Source: Prevotella sp.
Lineage (GTDB): Bacteria > Bacteroidota > Bacteroidia > Bacteroidales > Bacteroidaceae
Assembly: GCA_022641735.1 (NCBI GenBank)
Contig: JALCDQ010000001.1
Coordinates: 426,751-490,750, forward strand
Length of the DNA: 64,000 nucleotides
Direction of reading: 5' to 3'
The notes beneath the pieces are model-generated. The model saw nothing but the letters and a program-made list of their open reading frames with translations. It did no database searches and was not told the origin of the DNA. Position numbers and translations under genes: made by a program. Shown here one piece after another: positions 55,382 to 63,877 of this stretch. Position 1 is the first letter of the stretch. The number at the start of each line of letters is the position of its first letter.

Positions 55382-56752
55382 TTATTGCATCGTCAAAAGC
55401 CATTTTCCTCGGAACAGTCGGATGAGGAATATGGTTCCACGGAAAGTAAGTTCCACTGCCATGGCTATCCAAACACCTGTCAAACCATAATGAGGAGCGA
55501 GCGCAGCCGCCATCGTAAGGCGTACACACCACATGGAAAGAAAGTTCATAACAGCCGGTTTGAGCGTATCCCCAGCACCTACACAGACGCTGTAAGCAAC
55601 GATGGAGGCGGCAAAGAACGGTTCTGCAAACGCCTCAATACGAAGCACCTTCGTGCCCAAAGTACGGATTGCCTCAACGGGTGACAGCACTCCAATCATC
55701 TCAGGAGCAAAGATATACATGATAATACCCATCAGCGCCATGACAAGCATGCCTATTCCCACCGTCATATAAGCGAAACTCTTGCATAAATCAAGGCGAT
55801 TAGCACCATGAGTCTGCCCTACCAAGGTGGTCGCTGCATCCCCGATACCATATCCGGGCATATAACAAAGGCTCTCTGCAGTAATGGCAAACGAGTTGGA
55901 AGCAATGGCGATGTTTCCCAAAGGAGCTACAATCAGCGTGCTCACAACCTGTGCTCCACTCATCAAGACTGACTGAACCGCTATCGGAAGGCTAATTTTC
56001 AAGGCATTCCGCACATAATCCCACATCCATTTGAATTTTTCATTGTCAAGGCGGAGAGCCAATATCTTGCTCTTGCAGGTCGCCATCCATGCCATAGGCA
56101 ATGAGGTCGTGATATAAGCGGCCATCGTTCCCAAGGCGGCTCCCATCACTCCCATGTTGAGGATATAGATGAAAATATAGTTGAAAGCGACATCCAAAGC
56201 ACACATCATAATGCTCAATAGGCTGGGTGTGCGCATATTTCCAGAACTCTTGAGCATGGAACTCGTGAGATGGAAAAGCAACACGAAAGGCAAAGTCAGT
56301 GAATAAATGAAGAAATAACGGGAAGAATCCGCCGCTATGTCAGCACCTCCACCTAACCAAAAAGGTAAGGGATTATGCACGGAAATGCCTATCACACACA
56401 TGAAAAGACTAAATATTCCACCGAAAATCAACGCATGACGGAACACCTGACGAGCTCTGGAGAAGTCGTTGGCACCTATGAAATGCGCCACTTGCACTGA
56501 GAAGCCCATCGACATAGCGCCCATAACACTGCCCATCAGCCATATCGTGCTCTCCACCAAACCTATGCTTGCAGAAGCCGCTGCACCAAGATGACCGACC
56601 ATAGAGGCATCTATGAAGAACATCAAGACATTGGTAATCTGTGCCAACATGGAAGGAACGCTCAACCCGATAATCAGATTGAGTTTCTCCATATTCGTCA
56701 TCGGATTACCCAGACGAATCTTCTCCAAAAGAGCATCACTTCGTTTTGCCAT
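55382..56752 (-). CDS. MATE-family efflux transporter
   Basis: A 456-residue membrane protein with 12 hydrophobic segments in two similar halves, typical of MATE/NorM-like exporters; GAAASASIGLVESTIWLMGS and the later GAQVVSTLIVAPLGNIAIASNSFAITAES are characteristic. It uses a Na+ or H+ gradient to expel cationic compounds. It has its own promoter box 19 bases upstream. Confidence 0.92.
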   Translation of the reverse strand: MAKRSDALLEKIRLGNPMTNMEKLNLIIGLSVPSMLAQITNVLMFFIDASMVGHLGAAASASIGLVESTIWLMGSVMGAMSMGFSVQVAHFIGANDFSRARQVFRHALIFGGIFSLFMCVIGISVHNPLPFWLGGGADIAADSSRYFFIYSLTLPFVLLFHLTSSMLKSSGNMRTPSLLSIMMCALDVAFNYIFIYILNMGVMGAALGTMAAYITTSLPMAWMATCKSKILALRLDNEKFKWMWDYVRNALKISLPIAVQSVLMSGAQVVSTLIVAPLGNIAIASNSFAITAESLCYMPGYGIGDAATTLVGQTHGANRLDLCKSFAYMTVGIGMLVMALMGIIMYIFAPEMIGVLSPVEAIRTLGTKVLRIEAFAEPFFAASIVAYSVCVGAGDTLKPAVMNFLSMWCVRLTMAAALAPHYGLTGVWIAMAVELTFRGTIFLIRLFRGKWLLTMQ

Positions 56753-56770
56753 CTTTTATATTGCAGTTTG

Positions 56771-56778
56771 CAAAGGTA
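56771..56778 (-). promoter_or_regulatory. -7 box for the MATE gene
   Basis: CAAAGGTA on plus (TACCTTTG on minus), ending 19 bases before the ATG at 56752. It lies downstream of the candidate RNA terminator, so the pump does not depend on that transcript. Confidence 0.66.
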
Positions 56779-56792
56779 CAAAATAAATCAAT

Positions 56793-56822
56793 AAAAAAGC
56801 GACTCCTATTGTTGGAATCGCT
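56793..56822 (-). terminator. Intrinsic terminator of the candidate RNA
   Basis: On the minus strand AGCGATTCC pairs with GGAGTCGCT (nine pairs, one G-U) around a 7-base loop, followed by TTTTTT. Confidence 0.85.
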
Positions 56823-57068
56823 AGAAATGCTTAAATTTCTGAATTTCTCTCTCAAATTATTCTAACTTTCTTTTTTGTTATCCTTACTTGGCGTGCCCTC
56901 GCGGCACGTCAAAGTATTCCTGAATCTTTTACCTTTTCTAATGCCTAAACCTAAATAATTTACTATTAACTTAACTAACCTAAACCTTATAAACCTAATA
57001 ACCAAAACATATGAATAATATCCTAATATCTTTTACCTTTCTAATACTCTATTACTTTCTCTTAATTG
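56793..57068 (-). ncRNA. Candidate independent noncoding RNA
   Basis: On the minus strand, a promoter (57074-57105), about 250 bases without a credible reading frame, and an intrinsic terminator (56793-56822) define a complete transcription unit of about 275 bases. The transcript is purine/U rich with repeated GGTTTA-like motifs, two copies of an 18-19 base segment (plus-strand 56924-56942 and 57028-57045), and one GC-rich hairpin (CGTGCC / GGCACG, 56892-56908). The only ATG frame is a 7-codon peptide near 57010. I do not recognise it as 6S, tmRNA, SRP or RNase P RNA. Confidence 0.6.
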
Positions 57069-57073
57069 CGATG

Positions 57074-57105
57074 CAAAGATACGACTGTTTGCGGACACAA
57101 ACAAA
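57074..57105 (-). promoter_or_regulatory. Promoter of the candidate RNA
   Basis: On the minus strand TTTG (57102-57105), 20 bases, TATCTTTG (57074-57081): a complete match to the Bacteroidetes promoter. Confidence 0.8.
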
Positions 57106-57106
57106 G

Positions 57107-57140
57107 AAAGCATCCCTTTTCTTCCGAAAGAGGATGCTTT
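57107..57140 (-). terminator. Terminator after the FKBP gene
   Basis: AAAGCATCC pairs exactly with GGATGCTTT (57132-57140) around a 16-base loop; the minus-strand tail is T-rich (CTTTGTTTG). It separates the glyS/FKBP unit from the candidate RNA. Confidence 0.65.
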
Positions 57141-57167
57141 CTTGACTTATGTCAAAGTACTTATTTT

Positions 57168-57803
57168 CTAATCGTCAACCCAACCTGTAAATGGCTTTGC
57201 CTGGTCATCAGGGACAGTAGTATCCATGCGATAATAAGAGGACAACGTGAGGTCGAAGATAAGGGTTGAATAGCCAGGGATGGAAGTAGATGAAGAAGTG
57301 GTCGTGCCATACCCTAACTGATAAGGAATATACACTTTCCAGCGGTCGCCGATGTGCATCTTCATCAGAGCAGTAACCATTCCGTCAATCAATCCAGATA
57401 CCGACATGGTGGTAGGATGCATCGTTGCCAAATTATATTCACCTGACCAAGTCTTATCAAAGACATACCCACCAGTGTAAGTAGCTGATGGAATGAGGCG
57501 GCCTTCATAATGAACGCGCACAGAGTCAGTATACAATGGGCATCCAGAACCTGTTCCCACCTTAAGCACCTGAACGACGATATTGTTTTCGGGACTTGTC
57601 GCCATGTCTTTCTCCAGTGACCAGCTGCGGATAATCTTGTAGTTTACCGTATCAGCTTTTGCCTTCTGATAGATGTTGGAGAAATAGGTCTCATTGCGAT
57701 TCTGCCAATCTCCAAACTCCTCAGTAGTACTATCGGTCTCACTACATGATGTAAAACCGAAGACCCCCAACAGTAAGATTGAACTATATAAGAACTTCTT
57801 CAT
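57168..57803 (-). CDS. FKBP-type peptidyl-prolyl isomerase lipoprotein
   Basis: A 211-residue lipoprotein (MKKFLYSSILLLGVFGFTSC, Cys at 20). After a linker, the FKBP domain at about 95-185 shows DSVRVHYEGRLIPSATYTGGYVFDKT, GLIDGMVTALMKMHIGDRWKVYIPYQLGYG and LIFDLTL. It accelerates proline isomerisation in envelope proteins. It begins 1 base after glyS ends. Confidence 0.92.
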   Translation of the reverse strand: MKKFLYSSILLLGVFGFTSCSETDSTTEEFGDWQNRNETYFSNIYQKAKADTVNYKIIRSWSLEKDMATSPENNIVVQVLKVGTGSGCPLYTDSVRVHYEGRLIPSATYTGGYVFDKTWSGEYNLATMHPTTMSVSGLIDGMVTALMKMHIGDRWKVYIPYQLGYGTTTSSSTSIPGYSTLIFDLTLSSYYRMDTTVPDDQAKPFTGWVDD

Positions 57804-57804
57804 T

Positions 57805-59346
57805 CTATTGTAATTTCTTTAACAAACTTGTAATACTTACCCGGTCTTCTATGATAGAGCGAAGGTTGTCGATTGGAACTCTCTCCTGCTCCATGGTATC
57901 ACGGAACCTCAAGGTCACCGTATTGTCTTTCAGTGTGTCGCCATCAACGGTCACACAATAAGGAGTACCTATGGCATCCTCACGGCGATAACGCTTTCCG
58001 ATAGAATCCTTAGCCTCAATATGGGTATTGAAATGGAACTTCAGCTCGTCGACAATCTCGTGAGCCTTCTCTGGAAGACCATCTTTATTAACCAAAGGAA
58101 GCACTGCGCACTTCACTGGAGCTAAAGGCTCTGGAAGTCTGAGCACAACGCGGGAACTTCCATTTTCCAATTGCTCTTCCGTATAAGAATGACACATTAT
58201 AGAGAGGAACATACGGTCGACACCAATAGAGGTTTCTACATCGTAAGGAGTATAGCTCTCATTGGTTTCTGAATCGAAGTATTTAATCTGACGGCCACTG
58301 AACTTCTCATGCTGAGAAAGGTCATAATTGGTACGTGAGTGTATTCCCTCAACCTCTTTGAAGCCGAAAGGCATCTTGAATTCGATATCCGTTGCGGCAT
58401 TCGCATAATGTGCCAGCTTCTCGTGGTCATGGAAACGATAGTTCTCTGCACCCATTCCGAGCGCCTCATGCCATGCAAGGCGATGCTTCTTCCAATATTC
58501 AAACCACTCCATCTCAGTGCCTGGCTTGCAGAAGAACTGCATCTCCATTTGCTCGAATTCACGCATACGGAACACAAACTGACGGGCTACTATCTCATTA
58601 CGAAAGGCTTTTCCAATCTGTGCAATACCGAAAGGCAACTTCATACGACCAGTCTTCTGCACGTTCAGATAATTTACAAAGATGCCCTGAGCAGTCTCTG
58701 GACGCAAGTAAATCTTATTGGTGGCATCACTCAAAGAGCCTACTTCAGTAGAGAACATCAGATTAAACTGACGCACATCAGTCCAGTTCTTCGTGCCTGA
58801 AATCGGGTCTACAATACCTTCATCGAGAATGATTTGCTTCAATTCAGCCAAATCAGGTCCCTGCATAGCTTGTGTATAACGCTCATGAAGAGCATCACGT
58901 TTCTGCTTGTGCTCAATGACGCGAGGGTTGGTTGATACGAATTGAGCCTCATCAAAAGCATCTCCGAAGCGCTTCTTAGCCTTCGCCACCTCTTTTTCTA
59001 TCTTCTCGTCATACTTGGCAATCTGGTCTTCAATGAGGTTATCGGCGCGATAACGCTTCTTGGAATCACGGTTATCAATCAATGGGTCGTTGAAAGCATC
59101 AACGTGTCCGCTGGCTTTCCACACCGTAGGATGCATAAAGATGCTGGCATCAAGGCCCACGATATTCTCATGCAGGAGGACCATCGACTGCCACCAGTAC
59201 TGCTTTATATTGTTCTTCAGCTCCACTCCGTTCTGACCGTAGTCATAAACGGCAGCTAAGCCATCGTAAATTTCCGAACTTGGGAAGACAAAACCATATT
59301 CCTTGCAATGGCTTACTATCTTCTTGAAATCATCTTCTTGTGCCAT
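57805..59346 (-). CDS. glyS: Glycyl-tRNA synthetase (dimeric type)
   Basis: A 513-residue class II synthetase of the eukaryote/archaeal-like alpha2 type. Motif 1 to 3 regions are visible: FPSSEIYDGLAAVYDYGQNGVELKNN near the start, LRPETAQGIFVNYLNV (about 216-231), RNEIVARQFVFRMREFEQMEMQFF (about 252-275) and the C-terminal anticodon-binding domain. It charges tRNA-Gly. A TACCTTTG box lies upstream. Confidence 0.96.
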   Translation of the reverse strand: MAQEDDFKKIVSHCKEYGFVFPSSEIYDGLAAVYDYGQNGVELKNNIKQYWWQSMVLLHENIVGLDASIFMHPTVWKASGHVDAFNDPLIDNRDSKKRYRADNLIEDQIAKYDEKIEKEVAKAKKRFGDAFDEAQFVSTNPRVIEHKQKRDALHERYTQAMQGPDLAELKQIILDEGIVDPISGTKNWTDVRQFNLMFSTEVGSLSDATNKIYLRPETAQGIFVNYLNVQKTGRMKLPFGIAQIGKAFRNEIVARQFVFRMREFEQMEMQFFCKPGTEMEWFEYWKKHRLAWHEALGMGAENYRFHDHEKLAHYANAATDIEFKMPFGFKEVEGIHSRTNYDLSQHEKFSGRQIKYFDSETNESYTPYDVETSIGVDRMFLSIMCHSYTEEQLENGSSRVVLRLPEPLAPVKCAVLPLVNKDGLPEKAHEIVDELKFHFNTHIEAKDSIGKRYRREDAIGTPYCVTVDGDTLKDNTVTLRFRDTMEQERVPIDNLRSIIEDRVSITSLLKKLQ

Positions 59347-59374
59347 AATTCATTTAAAATTCAAAATTATGTGA

Positions 59375-59382
59375 CAAAGGTA
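59375..59382 (-). promoter_or_regulatory. -7 box for glyS
   Basis: CAAAGGTA on plus (TACCTTTG on minus), 29 bases before the ATG. Confidence 0.65.
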
Positions 59383-59524
59383 CTATAAAAAGGAGACAAT
59401 GCAAAAAAAAACTATAAGATTTAAAGTTTTTTTGTTTCATCTGTGACATTTACACAGAATTGCACCTTTCTATGCACCTATTATTAAGACACTTTCACAC
59501 CCTCAAGTGCTTGCATCTGAATAT

Positions 59525-60409
59525 TCAACTGTTCGTTTTCTTCTTATTTTTCCTTACAAATATGACAATCAGCGCCAAAACGATGAAAGTAATAAGAATG
59601 GCGAGCATCTGGGTCTTATATTGCATCGGATGCAACCATATCTCATTGAAGAAATTCACACGTCCAAGTACCTCCACTTCCATCCAAAAAACGATGACCG
59701 TCGCTATCGCCATACGGATGTTGGCACCCCACTCTCCTATGCGTAACTCTTTCACAAACATGGCAATACTTGATATCAAGCAAAGAAAACCAACGATGAA
59801 GGTGACGGGATGATGGTCGCCGAGGAAGTTCTTGTCATAGCAGAACATCAGCAAAAGATAGCTTGCCCAAAGCACGCAATTGAACTCCATGAAGGTGACA
59901 ACGCTCACATGGCGTGTCATCGGGCGCACAACGATGATGTCTCTCTTGCCCCTGAAAAGGAATTTCTGTATCCATGTGAAGAACCGACAACCATTGCGGT
60001 CGCAAAAGACATAGATGAGAAAGAACATCATGAAGAAGCCGAAGGAGGCCGGCATGATGAGATATTCGGGCTTGGTGACGATGATGCCGTTCTCTATTTC
60101 CGGCAAGGTGTGATAGCGGTCGGCATAATATTTGAAGAGGAATTCCACCCATCCTGACCAAAAGAGCAATGCCCCGACAAGTCCGAAGAGTGTCTGCTTA
60201 AAGTCTCCTTTCACAAAGACGCCTATAATCACCAAGAGAAAGCCTATCAATCCCATCATGAAAGCAGCCACATGAAGGGCACCCGGCTGCATAAACTGCT
60301 CCATGATAATCATCGAAGCATGCCCAAGAGGCATGAGCAACAATACCAAGAGGAAGGAGCCTATGGTCTTTCCCCAATATCTTTTCGGTTTATTGATGAC
60401 AGTATCCAT
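59525..60409 (-). CDS. Uncharacterised integral membrane protein
   Basis: A 294-residue protein with about 8 hydrophobic segments, for example 14-30, 45-65, 70-88, 115-135, 180-197, 205-222, 232-250 and 265-285, and a basic C-terminus (VRKNKKKTNS). I do not recognise its family. Short loops and the scattered polar residues inside helices (WSGWVEFLFKYYADRYH) suggest a channel, sensor or enzyme. It has its own promoter box at 60493 and no gene close enough to share a function. Confidence 0.7.
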   Translation of the reverse strand: MDTVINKPKRYWGKTIGSFLLVLLLMPLGHASMIIMEQFMQPGALHVAAFMMGLIGFLLVIIGVFVKGDFKQTLFGLVGALLFWSGWVEFLFKYYADRYHTLPEIENGIIVTKPEYLIMPASFGFFMMFFLIYVFCDRNGCRFFTWIQKFLFRGKRDIIVVRPMTRHVSVVTFMEFNCVLWASYLLLMFCYDKNFLGDHHPVTFIVGFLCLISSIAMFVKELRIGEWGANIRMAIATVIVFWMEVEVLGRVNFFNEIWLHPMQYKTQMLAILITFIVLALIVIFVRKNKKKTNS

Positions 60410-60492
60410 TTGAGTTGGTTTTGAAGTTCATATTTCGATTATACATTGTCAATTTCGATTCTTCAGCTCTTCGTTTATCAGATTCCTCTCTG

Positions 60493-60500
60493 CAAATATA
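60493..60500 (-). promoter_or_regulatory. -7 box for the unknown membrane protein
   Basis: CAAATATA on plus (TATATTTG on minus), 84 bases before the ATG at 60409. Confidence 0.5.
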
Positions 60501-60510
60501 GTCATTTATT

Positions 60511-60595
60511 TTAAAAAGCAACTTTTTACAAGGTAAATAATCATCTTTTAGAAACCAAATAACGGTTGCTTACTGAGTAAACAACCGTCTTTTAC
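60511..60595. repeat. Quartet palindrome element 8
   Basis: Units at 60511, 60533, 60555 and 60577, the last being GTAAACAACCGTCTTTTAC. It lies between two minus-strand genes, just upstream of the -7 box of the membrane-protein gene and 15 bases after the glycosidase stop codon. Confidence 0.88.
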
Positions 60596-60610
60596 AGAAT
60601 GCCTTTCGTC

Positions 60611-63448
60611 TCATCGATAGAGCACCACTGGCCCTAAGATGCCCAAAGAGCACAATGGCCGCTTTCGTTTGATGACAAAACTCTGCGCCACCTTACTGTC
60701 TTTCAGGGTTTGCATATAGTTGTTCATCAGAGTGGTAACCTTCACTTCGAGTTGATTATCACCAGCATGCAGATACTTTCCGACGTCAAATATCTTGCGG
60801 CCATACCAACGTACACCCACTTCCTTGCCGTTGATTTTCACCTCTGCAATCTCGCATACCTTGCCTAAATTCAGATATTGAGGGAGTTGTTTGCCGTCAA
60901 GATGCAGCGTTGTCGTATAAGTGATATCCCCCATGAAATTCTTATAAAGCGAGTCTTTGAGGTCTACGAGGTCCACAAGCGTGGTGTCTTTCGTCCAGCC
61001 TTCTTGAGGTTGATGAAGCGAGAGTTTCCAGTTTTTCACGCTGATGGAGTCTTTCCCCTCAGCGGGAAGCGGTTTCCAAGGCGATGCACTGCCGAGTTTG
61101 TCGAATACAATCACATAAGACTCTGAAGGTCCGAGATTGAGATGCAGCGTCTGCTTATCGAGTTTCAGCGCATAGCGGTTGCCCGTATTGGCATCATAAA
61201 GGCAGGCTTTCCGACCTTCAGTGATGGTTTTCGGGAAGATGACATCCGTCTGATGAGCCACATTGAAATTAGCGTTTACGAGGAAGAAGATATCCGCCTT
61301 CGCATCCGTCAGATAATGGCTTTGCAGCACATATCTGTCAGGATTGGTGATGGTGATGGCATGCGGCAACTGATACTTCTGCATAACGGCAGTATACCAT
61401 TCGAGGTATTTGTCATCGGCAGGCTTCTCCAATAAGATGAAATTCCGCGGATATTGCTTCATCTGCTCAACGGTGGCCTTCACTTTCGCATCCCTTTGCT
61501 CATAGTCTTGCAATCCCAAAGAGCGGAAAGGATAAGTGCCGATGCAGAAAACGCGCCCTCCTGACTTCACAAACTCCAGCAGTTTGTCGAGTGTCTTTTG
61601 CGTAGTGCCCTTCACATCAGGCAGAAAGAGCACGCCATATTGTTTAGGTCCATAACAGAGTTTGCCGTTTTTCACCACGCTCTTCTCGATAATCGACTCG
61701 CTCAGATAATCTGCTCCACCGCCATTCTTGTGAATTGCTTCCCAAATAAGAGAGGTATATGGCACATTCAAAGAGGCCGGGAAAGGCTCTGTCTGAACGC
61801 CTAATTCCGTCCACAAATCGGCATTTGCAGGGAGAATTGCTATATCCGTGACCATGTCGGAGTTCTGCAAAAGACTGCTCATGCGTGCCCGATAGTCATT
61901 CAGCAGTTTCCAATAAGGCCACCAAGTGTTGTGCTCATTATAGTAACTGCCATACTGCACCCATCCCGGAAACTTGGCATCTTCAGGCATATAATTGAAA
62001 CCATGCCAAACGGAATGCGTGATACCCGTGGATGCCGACATATCACTGCCCACCTTCAGATACTCCAAAGAGGTGCTGAAAACATTATAAGTGTTGGTCA
62101 TTTCCTCACAACTGACGAGGCGCTTGCCCGTCAAATGAGCGGCTGAAGACACATATTTGTCAATCATTGTGTAAGCTCTGCCGCGACGATAATCAGAGTC
62201 GGGCATCTCCTCTCCTACCTTATGGCGGAGATAATTGGTCGTCCATGACTCCCCTTCAGGGATATCGCATCCGAGAGAACTTTCCAATGGGAAGAGCCCA
62301 CGACCGTAACATTGCGCGCGCGACTTCACTCCTTGGTCCTTACACCATTGATAATAGGTGGTCGAAAAACGCTCCAAAAGGAGCTCAGCCTTGGTGAGCT
62401 CGAAGTCAAAACGCACTCTATCGACCTCGTCTTTGAACTTCGGGCCTTTCTTTGCGCCGAACACATAGCTCGTCACATTGCCCAATCTGCCCACCTTGAA
62501 CATGGTGAAAGGCAACCACGGCATTACGTCATAGCCACGTCGACGAAGGAATTCGGAGCGGAAATCAGTCGTCCAATTGGTGCCTTCCAACTCCATACTG
62601 TCGGTAAAGAAAGCCCTCAGATGCTTGCTGAGAGGCCCTATGCGCTTCTCTATCGTGCTCGACATGTGGTCGAGATATTTTCTCACTGCCGCCGCATCCA
62701 TGTGATTAAGGATGCTTCCCGCTGCACCCGGAGCACCATTGATGACGTCGGCAAACGACTCAAACTCCACCATTGCATAGAACTGATAACTGCCTTTCGG
62801 CACCTCCATATTGAGCTCGCCGTCCTTAAATTGCGAGGTTATATCGATGGCTTCACTGAGGTTGTTGATGGAATCAGGCACCATATAAGCCGAAACGATG
62901 CGAGGACGACGCGCCGTATTGACGACCGTCACGCCCGGGTCTAACTGCTTGAAGACCTCAAATTCGGATATTTCAAAAGGCTTACCGCCTTCCACCTTCT
63001 TCGCATAAGTAAGCAACACGGATGCCCGTTCTTTCATCGAGAGCGACTCCGAGCCGAAAGGCCATCCCGAACCTACGATGAGGTCGCACGTCATCCCTAT
63101 TTTCTCGGCCTCCGTGAAGACGGTTTTCAGCATGTCTATCCACTCATCGCTCAACCATGTGAGCATCTTATGGCCCTTCAAATCGGCATTGGAAGGCAAC
63201 TCGATAGGGTTGATTTCCACGCCTCCGATGCCCGCATCTTTCAGCAGATGAAGCTCGCGGATGAGTTCCTTAGCCTCTACGGCATCGCCATTCCACCACC
63301 ATCTGACAAACGGACGATAGCGGGCTGTCGGATTTTGGAACTGCTTGTAGAGCGACTTTTGCGACATTCTGTCTGCTCCATAACTAGGGCAGGAGGACAT
63401 CACGCATAACAACAAGACTATTAGAAAAGAAACAATTTTTTTACACAT
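60611..63448 (-). CDS. GH106-like glycoside hydrolase (alpha-L-rhamnosidase type)
   Basis: A 945-residue secreted protein (MCKKIVSFLIVLLLCVMSSCPSYG signal). The family start FVRWWWNGDAVEAKELIRELHLLKDAGIGGVEINPIE (about 47-83) and later GWPFGSES, GIT-HSVWHGFNYMPEDA and the C-terminal beta domains with a galactose-binding-like LGKVCEIAEVKINGKEVGVRWYGR module match GH106 as I know it. Rhamnosidases of this family act on pectin or other rhamnose-bearing glycans. There is no polysaccharide locus around it apart from the sigma factor that begins beyond a divergent promoter region. Confidence 0.83.
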   Translation of the reverse strand: MCKKIVSFLIVLLLCVMSSCPSYGADRMSQKSLYKQFQNPTARYRPFVRWWWNGDAVEAKELIRELHLLKDAGIGGVEINPIELPSNADLKGHKMLTWLSDEWIDMLKTVFTEAEKIGMTCDLIVGSGWPFGSESLSMKERASVLLTYAKKVEGGKPFEISEFEVFKQLDPGVTVVNTARRPRIVSAYMVPDSINNLSEAIDITSQFKDGELNMEVPKGSYQFYAMVEFESFADVINGAPGAAGSILNHMDAAAVRKYLDHMSSTIEKRIGPLSKHLRAFFTDSMELEGTNWTTDFRSEFLRRRGYDVMPWLPFTMFKVGRLGNVTSYVFGAKKGPKFKDEVDRVRFDFELTKAELLLERFSTTYYQWCKDQGVKSRAQCYGRGLFPLESSLGCDIPEGESWTTNYLRHKVGEEMPDSDYRRGRAYTMIDKYVSSAAHLTGKRLVSCEEMTNTYNVFSTSLEYLKVGSDMSASTGITHSVWHGFNYMPEDAKFPGWVQYGSYYNEHNTWWPYWKLLNDYRARMSSLLQNSDMVTDIAILPANADLWTELGVQTEPFPASLNVPYTSLIWEAIHKNGGGADYLSESIIEKSVVKNGKLCYGPKQYGVLFLPDVKGTTQKTLDKLLEFVKSGGRVFCIGTYPFRSLGLQDYEQRDAKVKATVEQMKQYPRNFILLEKPADDKYLEWYTAVMQKYQLPHAITITNPDRYVLQSHYLTDAKADIFFLVNANFNVAHQTDVIFPKTITEGRKACLYDANTGNRYALKLDKQTLHLNLGPSESYVIVFDKLGSASPWKPLPAEGKDSISVKNWKLSLHQPQEGWTKDTTLVDLVDLKDSLYKNFMGDITYTTTLHLDGKQLPQYLNLGKVCEIAEVKINGKEVGVRWYGRKIFDVGKYLHAGDNQLEVKVTTLMNNYMQTLKDSKVAQSFVIKRKRPLCSLGILGPVVLYR

Positions 63449-63488
63449 TTTCTTATTAAGGTATTTGATATTAATTGATTTGATGGTG

Positions 63489-63496
63489 CAAAGGTA
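63489..63496 (-). promoter_or_regulatory. -7 box for the GH106-like gene
   Basis: CAAAGGTA on plus (TACCTTTG on minus), 41 bases before the ATG. Confidence 0.65.
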
Positions 63497-63618
63497 ATAA
63501 AAAAAATCGCGATTTCCAAATTTTAGGCCTTTCCAAATGCAGTTTTTTGAAAGAAAGTCATTGCAGATTTACAAGGTGAGCGCAATTGCCCTGTTTATCG
63601 GCAACGAGCGAGGGCAAT

Positions 63619-63703
63619 GTAAAAGATGGCTTTTTACGTTGTAAACAATGATTGTTTACCCTCTAATCAATGACCTTTTACCCTGTAAAAAGCTATCTTT
63701 TAC
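63619..63703. repeat. Quartet palindrome element 9
   Basis: Units at 63619, 63641, 63663 and 63685; all four end in TTTAC and three also start with GTAAA. Unit 2, GTAAACAATGATTGTTTAC, is almost a perfect palindrome. It lies between divergent genes. Confidence 0.92.
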
Positions 63704-63877
63704 AAAGTTGGATGTCATCTATCCATTTTCTTATACAAAAGGAGTCGCTATTTACCTTTCGTTCCGTCTTAAGTGTTAAAATAGAAAAATAATCAGATTT
63801 CGAGGTTAGAAAAAATGGAGTGAATCCGTTATAGTCATATAAAGTTGTCCTTCATAGACATACAAAAACGAATATTA

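Larger units (their letters stand above)
63449..63877. other. 429-base divergent intergenic region
   Basis: Contains the GH106 promoter box and quartet element 9. From 63704 to 63877 I see no gene, repeat or TAnnTTTG box for the sigma factor. Confidence 0.5.

Noticed and set aside
62312..62944. Plus-strand frame of 210 codons within the GH106-like gene
   Set aside because: It is antisense to a clear 945-residue glycosidase and carries no recognisable motif.
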